Positions 13,401 through 25,000 of a DNA stretch of 64,000 nucleotides are shown one piece after another (the first letter of the stretch is position 1; the number at the start of each line of letters is the position of its first letter). The stretch is taken from positions 1 through 64,000 of the forward strand of contig DF237044.1 in the NCBI GenBank assembly GCA_000708835.1, in the 5' to 3' direction. Under the pieces are notes generated by a model, which had not been told where the DNA came from, did not search any database, and saw only the letters and a program-made list of their open reading frames with translations. The stretch comes from Klebsormidium nitens (taxonomy: Eukaryota; Streptophyta; Klebsormidiophyceae; Klebsormidiales; Klebsormidiaceae). The position numbers and the translations under genes are program-made.

Positions 13401-15383
13401 CTTGCATCTGCGAGATGATTGGACGAGTGAGGCTCCGACGTTGAATTGGAGGAATCAAGCAGCTCTGTAGTTGTAGACAGGGCACGACGATCTGACCGGA
13501 AGTACACTGCAAGGGCAAGGTCGGTTGTGCGCTCGTTCTGGGCTGTTGCCGTGTCGAGATTCGGCTCAGCTCCAAGTCTTTGATCTCAAGCTTACTTTGA
13601 GCTCTTTACGCTGCATGACCATCCTCATCGCTGGAAAGCACCTTGACGTTTTAACCGCCGAAGGACTGTTACAGACCTGTGCGTCGATTTTTGAAACTTT
13701 AATAAGATTCACATGATGTATTTTTTGAGAGTTTGAGAAGATTCATATGATGCATGCTCTGAAGCGGGGCCAGCCGAGGGGAGGCGTTGGAAGTAGGTAC
13801 TGGCGTGTTACATGTTCGAAAGTTTCAGGAGCTTCTTCAATGCGAGGTGAACTGTGCGGTTTACTGTTAAGCCGGTGCTCCCCGTCCTGAGCAACCTCCC
13901 GATTAAGCCTTTCCATCAAATTCTCTCCTTTCCTGTACTCGGAATCGCAGTCTCTCTCGACCGATCATGCATTTTTATCGATGTTCACCCGCGCCCCTTG
14001 GAGATTGGCAGAGGATCACTAGCAGATTGTTTCCCACTAGCAGATTGTGGAAACAGAGATCATTTTCACGTCATCGTGTGCTAGGGATCAAAGTTTGGGG
14101 GTCTTCTGCTTCTTTTACTCTCGCAAAGAGTAACAAATCGTTTCGCGCTACTGACCGAGACTGTCTGCGCCAATCCTGAGCAGGTAAATGCGGGCGTCGA
14201 AACCTGCCGGGGGGCCGACCGCTTCGCTCTCAGCAAGCAGTTCCGGTCGTACTTCAACTTCTCGAACCCCCTCATTGCGGAGCACTTTGCGCCCGAGACG
14301 TGCGCCTGGGCGTTCGGCCTGAACGTGTTTGACCTCAAGCGCTGGCGGGAGTCCAACATCACCGAGACGTATCACCACTGGCAAAAACAGGTGAGGCGCA
14401 GGCTTCTCTGGACTTTGCCCACGTGTCTTTGTTTGGCGTCTGAAGGACAGTATCTGTGGAGGGGCTGCTTTGTCTGAACATTCGACCCTCAGGAGGCTCC
14501 CGAGTCTGACCGCACCGAAACATAACCCCGCTGGGAAAAGCAGGTTAGGTGCATATTTTCATGACTTTGCAAGCGTATTTTTCCTTGAGTGTTTCCTTTC
14601 TTTGGCTTGTGAAGGCATTCCTCCCTCGGAGGATCTTCTTTGCTTGAATGTTCTGACACGTAGGAGGCTCCCGAGATCGACACACGGAAGTTTACCACCG
14701 CTGGTAAACTAAGGTGAGGCGCACCTGTTGCGCGCAGTCAGATATTGCCGCCGAACCTCCAAGCAGTCTTTTTTAGCTGCAAGAGGCGTGGTGGCTGAGG
14801 CAGGGTTTTCAATGTGCTGGTGGAAAATTGTAAGCGTACCCTGGGTATTTCTGTTCCGACTTGATGGATGTTGCTTGAAGGGTTCTTAAAGTCCAAACGG
14901 AACGGATATTCTGACCCTTACACGCTTTCTTCCAGCTGTTCATGCAGCTCGAGAATGCTCGTCTTTCTGGGCTGTTGCCATTCGATAATGGAACGTGATT
15001 CGAGGGCAGCGACTGTATAGCCAGCGAGGAATCAGATGTCCGGCTTTTCTGATGGACTCGTAGGCTTCTGCTGACATCAGCCCGTTCCTTTGCAGAACAT
15101 GATGTTGAACATGACGCTCTGGCGGCTCGGAACGCTTCCGCCCGCCCTGATAGCGTTCTACGGTCACACCCTCCCGCTAGATCATAGTTGGCACATGTTA
15201 GGTCTTGGGTATCAGCCCGATAGCAGTATAGAGGTCATTAAGTCGTCAGCGGTAATCCACTACAACGGTCCTGCAAAGCCATGGTTAGACATGGCTTTCA
15301 CGGATTTTCGGTCGTATTGGACTAGATGGGTGGATTACGGTAATGAGTTCGTCCACCAATGTAATATTTTCCAAATGAGATGA
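7434..15383 (+). CDS. GAUT: galacturonosyltransferase, GT8 family, GAUT12-15 type
   Basis: Type II Golgi membrane glycosyltransferase; family members build pectic homogalacturonan or the xylan reducing-end structure using UDP-galacturonic acid. Exons: 7434-7641, 8588-8817, 10197-10451, 10882-10986, 12020-12169, 13113-13286, 14184-14390, 15096-15383. All junctions are GT-AG with matching phases. The product is 538 residues, close to Arabidopsis GAUT13. The start [15 protein letters not shown] resembles the MQLHISPSLRHVTV start of GAUT13/14, which fixes the start codon. A signal anchor spans about 37-58. A coiled-coil-like stem follows, then [24 protein letters not shown], the DDD of the DxD motif at 354-356, [20 protein letters not shown] (from 476) and HYNGPAKPW (from 498). 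All expected GT8/GAUT motifs are intact, so it should be active. Four exon edges are flanked by tandem partial copies. Substrate preference (pectin or xylan) cannot be told from sequence. Confidence 0.95.
7781..7836. repeat. perfect 28-bp tandem duplication
   Basis: Positions 7781-7808 and 7809-7836 are the same 28-bp word except for one base (a G/A difference near the end). It lies in GAUT intron 1, about 140 bp after the donor. It begins GGTCAGGTATCAACAACC. No function is suggested. Confidence 0.9.
9292..10196 (+). repeat. tandem array of GAUT exon 3 start copies
   Basis: The true exon 3 begins at 10197 ([14 protein letters not shown]). Partial copies of the acceptor and first 30-45 bp begin near 9292, 9433, 9581, 9697, 9856 and 10026, at spacings of 141, 148, 116, 159, 170 and 171 bp. 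The last three are strong matches, with AG acceptor preserved and GTCGAGGTGCACGAG or a near match; the first three are eroded. Intron sequence between copies also matches (for example around 9919 and 10077), so whole units of about 150-170 bp were duplicated. Confidence 0.93.
11563..12019 (+). repeat. tandem array of GAUT exon 5 start copies
   Basis: The true exon 5 starts at 12020 ([14 protein letters not shown]). Copies begin at 11563, 11708 and 11852, with spacings of 145, 144 and 168 bp. The first matches over about 70 bp, through the codons for KAPVLDL, but has lost its acceptor AG. The second and third keep an AG; the third has a one-base insertion that breaks the frame. Confidence 0.95.
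12529..13112 (+). repeat. tandem array of GAUT exon 6 start copies
   Basis: The true exon 6 starts at 13113 ([15 protein letters not shown]). Copies begin near 12529, 12714 and 12895, spaced 185, 181 and 218 bp. Each contains the AGCCCCAAGT stretch or a near match. The copy at 12895 keeps the TCAG acceptor and matches for about 50 bp. Confidence 0.92.
14391..14720 (+). repeat. donor-side array: copies of GAUT exon 7 end
   Basis: Exon 7 ends at 14390 (YHHWQKQ, then GTGAGG). Two copies of its last 45-55 bp plus the donor follow inside the intron, with donor-equivalent positions at 14544 (GTTAGG) and 14714 (GTGAGG). Spacing is 153 and 170 bp. The intron sequence just after each donor also matches, showing duplication of the exon-intron unit as a block. 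Confidence 0.9.
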
Positions 15384-17849
15384 ACAAAATTAAGTAGTTC
15401 TGCACGCAACTTGCTTTTCCGCTGTCTCTTGAGTCGTTTCTTTTCACTTCGTCCATGTCTCTGACTGGGGAAGACACGTCTCCTCGTTCACCCGGACCTA
15501 TGATTCTTGATGTCTTACTCCTTGCAATGTGACTGGCATTGGTAGGCGGCGGCGGCCGGAATTGTTGGACAGGGAAAGCCTAGACACAGGTGTCGAATCA
15601 AAGCATCAGGCTGTCCCACACGTGGCCAGTCATGATTTGGCTACTCTCATGGTACAATTCCATGACTCAGTGATGATTGATGCGACGGTGATGCCTTATA
15701 AAGAGGGTGTGCTAAGGTAACATTTAAGGCCTGGCAATGATCCTCATGATGTCAGTGACGCGCATCACCGATCTGAGCTTTAAGCAGGCGCTGCATGACC
15801 GTTCCTTTATACCCTCAGCTAAAGACTTGATCGCGCGGATAAAAGGAATTGGATATATACTTGTTTGTTATAATTAGTACGTATGCATCAGTGCATGTAT
15901 GGCCGCATGCTAACCTACAGCCTAGAGCTTATCGTTTAGTAACTTGAATCAACCATGCGCGTACATACTTGACTTCGATCCACAAGCTACCTATGGTGGG
16001 TCTCGACGGTATCGACCGCGCGACGGTCCGGTCTCAAATTTCTTACACCGGTGTTACGCGTCGCGACGAATTGTGTACGCGGCACTGACGACCGTACTCG
16101 GCAGTACTTGAGAATCAGGTCTGAGTTCATGAATTGAACTTTTTCTGACACGTCGATCAACGGTCAAGTGCGTACTATGCGGAGGTACGGTACCGCTCGA
16201 GTCTGCGCGTACATCGATTATGAAATTTATGGTCTTGGTCGGAACTTCCGACTTGAACCACGCAGGAGTACCGCGGTACCCACACTGAAAGGAGAGTGGA
16301 GGGATTTGATAGAGCAGTGTAAGGAAAGGCGCTCTGCAAAAATCAACAATGGCGGCCCACTTTGCGCCTCCTATGCTGTTTCTTGAGATTTGTCCTGAAC
16401 AAAACATGATGTTGGAGCTTGACCTCTAATGACGCCCTCCCAACATTTTTTTGCTTGTCAAAGGTTTCTATAAGCTGCATAAGCCTCCTCATAGTGTGGC
16501 ATTTTTATGCTTCTGTCAAAGTTTAAATTAAAACACTCTGTTACACCATATGACACTCGGTTACGGCCGAGCAAATTTTTGAAAGTACTCGTTGGGTACA
16601 TGTTACGGAAGTCCGAGTCGTCGTAACGTGAACCGCCGGTACTACTGACGAAATTCGATACCGGGTCCCACATTTTCGTCGCGGTTTGAGTCGCGAAGTC
16701 GACTCGGCCGCGGGACCCACCATAGGTAGCTTGTGTCCCAGAGTCCTCGATCGCACCATGTTTGCGTCGCGAGGCACGTTGCGCTGATCAGTGTGCAGGA
16801 TTTAGCTGGATTATTTTTTGCATGTACGTACATGGTCGGATCGCGTGACCGTCGGTTGCCTAGCTTCAGCTGCCGCCCGCCCTGATCATCATTCAAACCT
16901 AGCTAGATATTCTGGCAGCTAGCTAGCTAGTGAATCTGCGGGTGCTGCAGCGTGACTGCGCGTGACACCGTGTACATAGCTCTTGAACAGCTGTGTCAGG
17001 CTGGAGTTCAGTCGCCATTTGACTGGGCTGCTCGATTGATAAGAATCTGACCACAGGCTGTAAGATGAGTACAGCTAGGTTGTTTGAATCTTCCACGTTA
17101 GGCTGCATGACCATCGATCCGCAATCATGAGAACCCGTACATACAAAACATCGCATACTGAGTCGTATTTGCACTCTAGAAGATGCTTCATGTCACTCCG
17201 TCTTCGAATCAAGAGTATGTTCATTTGTGGGGAAGAGTGTTTATGAAGAACCTGACTCGTGGAGTAGTCGGTGTACCTTCTAGGATTCATGCTACGCGGC
17301 CTTTTTAATGATCAACCAAGTCAACTTGCTGAAAATCGACCTCGTGTCCAGATTGCCAACGGTAAGTTCAGTCTGGAAAACAATTCCGGCAGATTGAGTG
17401 AGATGGTTCTGTACATAGTTTGATACGTCCACGCTATTCAAGTCGAAACACTAATTATCATTCCCACCGTTCACAGTTTGTAACGCAACAGTTGCCTTTA
17501 ATAAGGTTCCTACCGCACTATCTTGCGCTTGCAACCGTTGGCTGGAGCTCTGACTCCAAGGACTTCATTTTCTTCTCTAACCCTCGTACTGCATCTTTGA
17601 AAAGCCGAAGTAATAACCAGCTCATCACGGCTTCGAAGTACCTGCAAGCCGCAGAAGGTTTTTCTTGTCAATTAACCTGGAGTTGATTGGAGCAATCCCC
17701 TGCTCTACCTCGCCTCTGCAAAGCGAATTTCATTAGAAGATTCCGTAAGGACGTAACATGAATTCAACGGACCTGGAACGGACCTGGAGGTTGGACGTAC
17801 TTTTCGAATAAAACCGTCACAACCGTCACATGACGAACATCACCGTCAA
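15384..17849. other. gene-poor intergenic region
   Basis: This follows the GAUT stop codon, so the first few hundred bases probably hold its 3' untranslated region. Remaining open frames are short, overlap on both strands and show no family motif. There is a CTAG-repeat run near 16918-16930 and many TACGGTACC-like words (for example about 16184-16200). No gene is supported. Confidence 0.55.
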
Positions 17850-19893
17850 GGAAGCTGAGGACCTTCGAGATCCTTCAACTGTATCAAGACTACATGGCCG
17901 ACAAAGAGAGAAAGAGACAGGAGTCAACGGGGACAGAACCGCGTTTGGAATGTGCAGAGAGAAACACAGTCTCGGCGCACTCCTGCCGAGAAAGCGGCCG
18001 CACGAAGCAGTGCAACTTGATGCAAAGACACAATCCTCACACAATCCCTGGAAATGTTGCGCTTTGAACGGCAGGTCGTTTTTCAACCGCGAGTTAGAGA
18101 TGCGCACCGTACAACAGAACTTGAGCGCACCTCGGTCCACAACTGAAGAAAACTCGGAACGCTCGTACTTTTGTCACGACTCGAGCAGCCTTTTGAGTCC
18201 TCCCCACCAACCATCAACCTGCTGAACAGTTGCTGACCGTCCAAAACAATCTATCCATCAACGTAATTGTAAAGAATACCAAACGGCTCGTGAAGAATCG
18301 TCTTCACCTGTACCATCCAGTCAGCTGGATCTCGGAGACGTACGTCACTCGCACGAGGCTGGGGTCTCGATCGTCCCTTTGAAACCACAGGCTGTCGTAA
18401 GAGTCGTGGAAATCGGACACGCCGTAGATCTTCATAAACCGAGGAGGCTCGTACTGAAGAATCTCATATCTGCAGCATCGACAGAGACTCGGCTCATATG
18501 CATTTCTGAAAAGATGACTGCAGATGAAACGGAGGTAGAAAAGATCAGCGCAGCTTGAGAAACGCAGGAGATCTAACACTTGGCTGCCGAGTCCCTTCAA
18601 TGACCGACTGCTGATGAAAACGTGCAGAAGAGAGATTGACGCGGGAGATTGGTAGGTTGTCCGTCTTTCGTTCTTCCGGTATTTTCTCATTCTGCTCTGC
18701 CAACAGTGAAAAAAGGCGACGAAAATGTTTCCAGAAAGAATCGTGGAAAGCTCTCGTTCGAACAGTCGACTCGTTTTGGGAGTGGTGCAGCTTACACTGT
18801 GGGAGTCACGTAGCCAAGCAGGACGGTCCTCAAGTTGAACTGCGTTCCCACCCCCAGTGGGGCCTGCTTCGGCCTTGTGAGCGACGAGTCTTTGTGAGCA
18901 CTGGGTGTTCCTGCAAAGTGAAGCATGGAGAATCAGCATGAAAGATCCTTCCTTGAAATTCTCCACTTAGTAGGCGATTAAGGTCGTGCACACACTTTTC
19001 CCTTGATATACATCATGGATTGATAAGATGTGTGGAACGTGCAGGGAACTCGACAAACAGTGACAGAGAAAAATTTGAGACCAGTACTGAAGAAGTTGCA
19101 ACGGCAGGATGAGCGGGAAGCTCAGCTCGGTCTCAATCTCCAGTCTAGGTGACGAGATAGGTTGGCTTGATGCACAGTGGGATTCACCAGGACATGGCTG
19201 ATTGGTCAGCTTAGATTAACTCCTTCCATGACTTTCTTTCCGTTCGTACCTTGTAGACTACTTCTTCCTTGCTTTGGCTGTCGTCAGTTTGAGATTCGAC
19301 ACTTTCAGCGAACTCTTCATGATATGTGCCTTGGTCCAACCACCTATGGCAGGTATCGTAAGCAGCGACAAGGCCCAACTTCGTCCTTATCTGTATTTTC
19401 TGATCAATCATACTACTTTAGTGCAGTCTTCTGAGTGAAAAACTGGAGCTAAGAAGCACATGCTGGTCAGCATACCTGGATCCCACGCATCGATGTTCGA
19501 AAAGTCACTGGCATACTCAAACACCTTCTGCAGGTCTCCCTTAACCGTAAAAGTATGCTCCCCTTTCAGACGCATAAACACTCCATGTGTCTGCCTGCGA
19601 ACCTGCTTTGCCTTCCGTTCTGAATCTGCTATATGAAGGGGTCTCCCAAGATAACGCGAGTTTGAGCATGAGAGCGTCTTGAAACCTTGCTCAGGACGTT
19701 TCCACGACTGCTCTCCAACACCAGACACATCTCGAGTAACAGACGGACGCTTGAATAGACGTCTAGCAGCTGGAAACGGCAGTACTTTGGATGCTGAAAC
19801 CAGACTGCATTCTGCCGTTTTCGACTCGACCTGTGTCAATCTGCTACTCCATCTTGAGCTGGACAGAGGTGTTGCCCTGCAAGCGGACGCCAT
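17850..19893 (-). CDS. SRPBCC (START-like) domain protein, probably plastid-targeted; 3' part unresolved
   Basis: Exon 1 runs 19893-19476. It encodes a Ser/Arg-rich, acid-poor leader of about 100 residues (MASACRATPLSSSRWSSRL), like a transit peptide. It is followed by HTFTVKGDLQKVFEYASDF and WDPG, the usual first strand and helix of SRPBCC/polyketide-cyclase-like lipid-binding domains. A later exon, about 18475-18308, encodes YEILQYEPPRFMKIYG and LVRVTYVSEIQLTGWY, the matching later strands, and ends at a good donor. A middle exon is probably near 19345-19250. A last exon may follow the strong polypyrimidine tract and AG near 17899. I could not join the middle and last exons in phase, so only exon 1 and the 18.3-18.5 kb exon are firm. 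The ligand is unknown. Confidence 0.6.
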
Positions 19894-21352
19894 AGAACCA
19901 ATCAGCAGAATCTTGCGCCTTCTTGGAGTGACACTCCTTTCAGCGCAAAATCTCCAACCATCTACGTTTGAAAGGAGAAGATCGAAAAGTGATCAACTCA
20001 TTGGGAGGCGACTTGCAGTTCTGAGACTACGGTTGGATTGCCGTTCTACAGTGGTGTAACGCTTCTTGGCAGACCAAAGCTGCATGAAAATGCAGAAGCA
20101 TCAAAAAGCCCCCATGCGCCTGATTGACTTGAGACTTCTTTGCAGTGTATCACTGCATGCGAGTCTGGGCCCAGTGCATGCACTTTTTGGTTGGCGCCTT
20201 AACCATGGTTTCTGCTGAGGGCATGCATGCAGAGTTGCCACGACCCAAACCCCCCAGTTTGCATGGGAAACCCACTACTTCTGCCAGGCGGCAGCCTCCG
20301 AGTCGCCGCGCGGCGGGGCGCGCGCGGATTGGGCGGCCGCACGCGGCCCGCAAAACACTACGCGGCGTGTGCGCGGCCGCCTCAGGGCGAAGGGACGATT
20401 CTCACACCCTCAGCCTTCTCTTAAAGCTTTTGAACTGCCGCCGTAGTGAAAGCAAGACACGGGCAAGACACATGCCAGGAAACACCCTCACAGGCAGCTC
20501 AGGGCCGCCCGGGGTTCTTGGCAACTGACATCAAGTAAGGGGGCAAGCTGAGGAGCGTTTCGAGAAGAACAGGACTGCTGCTTTACATTACTCCACTGAA
20601 CATGGTTCACAATATGGTGATCCTGAGTCAATGAGATCATTAGTTATGATCACGATGAGCAGCAGAACATCTGTACTGCCCGGTAACTGCAATGGGCGTG
20701 GGACCCCAATTGCAATAAGTACCAAACTATTATCCTGATTTGCAATGCGTCAGCTTCGACGAGCTCGGTAGCGCTAAATTTGCGGATTGATATGCATTAC
20801 TGAGTCACCCTTCAAACGAGGTCACTGAGGCAAAAGGCATTCATTGTCATGACGGATCTGATTCGATGCGCCCCCGGCGCGCTGGTCCGGTACTTCGCCG
20901 ACCTCGCAGGCTCCAGTCAACGATTGCCACCGAGAGAGCTTTGAAGTCACTTCATTGACGTTTGTAAGCACCAGTGCGCGGCTGGTCCGTTGCTGATTGG
21001 GAGCTGACTGACCGGCCTGTACGGCGGGATCTGCATGTACTAGGTTTATCGACAACAGCAACACCGACGTGATTCGATCATATATAGTCGTATTGATGTC
21101 TGGACCGTCTCGATAGGAGCTGGCAGGCCGCGGGGGAATCTCCCATAGGATATGACTATACTTGTGTGTTTAGATAGGGAGGTTACGGTCTCACGAGGCC
21201 CAGTAGCTGAGTACGTTTTCTTTTGAGAGCCGCGCGCGCCTTGCATGTACATGTACCGTACTTGTTAAACGGAAGAGCATCCATATGAACAACTTCCGTA
21301 GAATTATAGCTGGTGAGACGCCAAACATCTCCAGACGTGTCGATCGACAGTC
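19894..21352. other. intergenic region upstream of the SRPBCC gene
   Basis: This should hold the SRPBCC gene promoter. A GC-rich patch (about 20280-20400) is full of GCGCGC and GGCCGC words and opens random frames on both strands. I see no domain or splice structure supporting a gene. Confidence 0.5.
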
Positions 21353-21604
21353 ATGGCTTCGGAGAAGGAGACTAGTGAAAACTTTTCACAGATAGCTTTT
21401 GATCACTGGCAGGGTGGGCTGACCGATCAAGAATGGGCAGACGCGAGCTCCGTGCAGAGGGGCAGTATGCTCCGGGCCCTCATGAGCGGGGCACTGTCTC
21501 ACATCATTGGATATCGGAGCTGGTCCGATCAGCTCAGCAACCCGAAGGCGGACTGGAGGCCAGAATTGAGAGCGCCTCTGCTTGACACGACGTACCTTTG
21601 TACG
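21353..21604 (+). CDS. small ORF or first exon, unknown
   Basis: An 84-residue frame starts at an ATG in good context (GTCATGG) and begins MASEKETSENFSQIAFDHW. Near its end is a donor-like GTAAGA, so it could be the first exon of a spliced gene continuing to about 21800. It lies about 450 bp beyond the stop codon of the convergent glutamate receptor-like gene. I do not recognise it, and chance cannot be excluded. Confidence 0.3.
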
Positions 21605-22050
21605 TAAGAACACCAAGTCAGTTCCACACTTGGATCAGAGACGACGCTTGCAGAAGGTCGTCGGCTCAGAACGTTCTGGGACCGTCTTCCCTGACCTTGA
21701 GACGGCCGACAGACGCGTGGAAAGTCAAGCGACTCATTGGGCGCTACGAAGGACGATCGTCAATCTTTTCAATGCTTATGATTTGCAAAGAGGCTTCCCT
21801 TACAAGCTTTGACGTCTTCGATTGTTCTTGTCATCTAGTTGGCTGCAACACGAAAACCGTGAAACTGTATCTATATATGGATCACACTTCAACATAAGTT
21901 GCTGTATGAAAGCTCTTCATTCAGACACCTAATTTGACGGTCCAGTAATGTCAACTATCTACTCGGTTTAAGATCCTCAAACGTCGTGACCTGACGCGCG
22001 AATCATTGAGTGCATAAGCTTAAGCAACTGCGCCTACGTGGTTCCGACAT

Positions 22051-25000
22051 TTAAGGAATATGGTCGGCTACGGGGTTGTCAATAACTTTGAGTTGCTTCT
22101 CCCTACTCATAGCGGTCTCTTTGTCCACTCCTCCAGAGGCCCCCAATGATGTTGGTATCTTCAGAATCTTGTGAAGATGCTTCAGCTTGGCATGACGTCC
22201 AATAAGGGCCAGACCCATCGATACGGCTATGGTAGCAGCGAGGACGATCCAAAGGCCAGAGACCTGCATGAGAGGGCGAGCAAGCGGCTTGTGGACTCAA
22301 TGATATGCAACAAGTTTTCAGATTATGGACCGGGATTTAAGGGGGAGAAGTGCTGCTTCAGAACGGACCCTAAATGCGAAAGCGGTTGCAAACCCATATT
22401 CAACGGAAGGACCCGGCTGTCTTTCCTTGGAGCGGTGTTTCAGAAAGATGAGACAACGGAGAAGCAACATGAAAGAGACAGGTTCCGAGGAGAACTTCTA
22501 GCCACCTTTTCAAAGAGCCGGTTCGTGCCGTCCGGTTAAACAAAGCATAAAGATTGTCGTTCCAAAGAATCTGACTGGGACTGTCCTCCAATAAGCGGCG
22601 CCGACATGGCAGGAAAGAACACCGGAGCAACCTAAAATACTGGAGCCAAAACCCGCCTGTAAAGCTTCGCACGTGAAACAAGTTGGAAGTGAAGCAATCA
22701 GTGCCCGGTCGCGAAGCAATGATTAAGCTGGTCGGAATCCCCCACCTGATTGAATGTGACCTGCTGTTCCGCGCCGGCTGCCTCCTTCTCGCATATTGTC
22801 GAAGTAGGCTCGATGAAAACCTTGTGAAGATGCGAGAGCTCAGAAGTTTCCTCCAGCGTCAAAATTGCGGTGCTAAACGCGTCAACCAGGGACGTGGTTG
22901 CGTTTTGCCAGAAGGCCAACGCTCGGTTGTCCTCCGTTATGCAGTCCCCAACCTGCATCAGTGAACCAAGGTGGTTTACATATAGGTCCTTGCTCAGCTT
23001 CTTTCGCTGGTCACTGACGGTATGTTGCAACGCGCTTCTCTTCAGTGCTGCAACTTACGGTGGATCTGCGCAATCAACTCCCTCAATACAATAAAGATTT
23101 GCCATGCCAGAAATGCAAACCTCAGGCCGTGGCTTCTGCACACCTCGATGATCAACGAAGTGAGGATGAATACTGCACCTTACAGAATTCACAACGTGTC
23201 GCGGTCGTGTAGTCCACATATCCACAATCCCAGACGAGGCCCTCGATGGCTCCCGTGACAAGCTGCTGTAGCATGTCTTCTGTTTCATCCGCGTTCTGCC
23301 TGTGACGAAGTTAAGAGAGCCTCTGAGGTGAATGAGGACCCTTTGCTGGGGTCTGCCATTGTTTGAGCACATGTAAGTGCTTGCGAATCCAACTGAGAGG
23401 GTTTCCTACCATCGTTGGGAAGGAATGCTGAACAAGTGGAACAGCTTCACAACAGATTTGCCACCAGAGCTTTCCGCGGACAGCACGAGTCAGATACACA
23501 CGCCGACTCGGTCTCGTGCTCACACTTTGGTCTCTCAGACTCTCTCGGGATCCTAAAGAAGGGGCTGGGACGACGTAAGCAGTACGGATGCACGCATCTT
23601 AATCCAAGTGAAGCAAGTCGAGGTGAAGTAAGAAGTAAGTCTCTCTGTCCGGTAAACGAGGTGCAAGGATTTGACTTACGGGGCAAACAGTACGGTTGGA
23701 CTCCAACCGTTTAGGTGCATGATGTCAACTGTATTCCTGTAGGCACCCCAGCTCCTTCCTTGCAGATCGTTGATTGCTGCACGACACAGGCAATCAATGT
23801 AAGAGTCTCCAAGCTTGCTGGACCTGTTGGCTGGCATGACTGGATGCGGGATAGTCTCGAGTCAAATTACTGTGCTTGTGAACTTTTGACGCCACGAAAT
23901 GTACAAAAATATTTTCAACGAGCTAAACGAAGAAAAGCTGGAGCCTCGATTCGGATAGCTCAGAAATACCTTCAGACAATTTTGATACTAAGAGCTCCTC
24001 AAAAGCAGTGTCGAATCAGTGGATTGGCGACTCACATTGAATGCTCACGTCAACCTGCGAAGCCGTGAGGATGGCAGCGGCGTTTCCAGTATACATGGCC
24101 ACCAAGAGGAGGATGAGAAAGGCCCAAACGAAGATGATGATCCGGGATGGAAAGGAGAAAGCTCTCATTGGGTCTGCTGCGTTCACAATCTGCGCCCCCG
24201 CTGCAGGAAACGAAGCACTTTTGATTGATACAAGTTCAAATCCAACGCTCAACAGGTCAAATGACGTGCTTTCAGAGGTCACAAGAAGGTGACAACGTAA
24301 ACAACCTAGGGCTTGCCATCAACTCTGTGCACAGAACGCACTTTGGTAGAAAAGCCGGCTGAAGAAGAGCAGCTTTGTCTCCTGAGTTCCTATATACTGC
24401 TCTTTCTATGAAAGATCGAACATTGGCGGTTAAGGTTGCAGCTTATGAAGTGCTTAGGTCTGCTTCCGCCTCCTTGTTGTTCTAAAATAGCGCCTTGATC
24501 AGAAGGCCGCCATACGCGAAGCTCGAAATCTGCCAAGGACCGTCTAACCCATGCAAGTCGTTCAACTCGTACACTCCTGTGCGTTTGTCCTATTTCTAAA
24601 AAGGGTCGACTTTGAAGCAGCTTCAAAGTGGCCTGCTCTTGAATGACTGCTGCAAAAGGTGATAGAAGTATCCTAGCAGCTCAATCGGACTTTCAGACTT
24701 ACCAGACCACACCAATTCCACCACGCCAGCATCGTCAGCTGTGTCGTCGACGCGGTTGGCTGCTTTAGGCTTTGACACGATCTCTACGACCCGGGTTGAG
24801 ACGCCCACCGCCAATGCTACACGCAAAGTGTTTCAATGCATCAGGAAGCAGCCCGGTGCACAGTCTTCGATGGCTGATTCCTCACAGGACTAAAAGTCTC
24901 GATATGTAGTAGTCCTGACGCTTGTGTATGACTTTCATTTTGGAATGGTATTTTTTCCTAGCTTGGGCCTGATCATGATTGTGTTTATCTGCAGCCTTCA

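Noticed and set aside
24390-24626. Missing pore exon of the glutamate receptor-like gene
   Set aside because: Exons ending at 24703 and starting at 24200 join in phase and already encode the pore loop (WSAGAQ), so no extra exon is needed.
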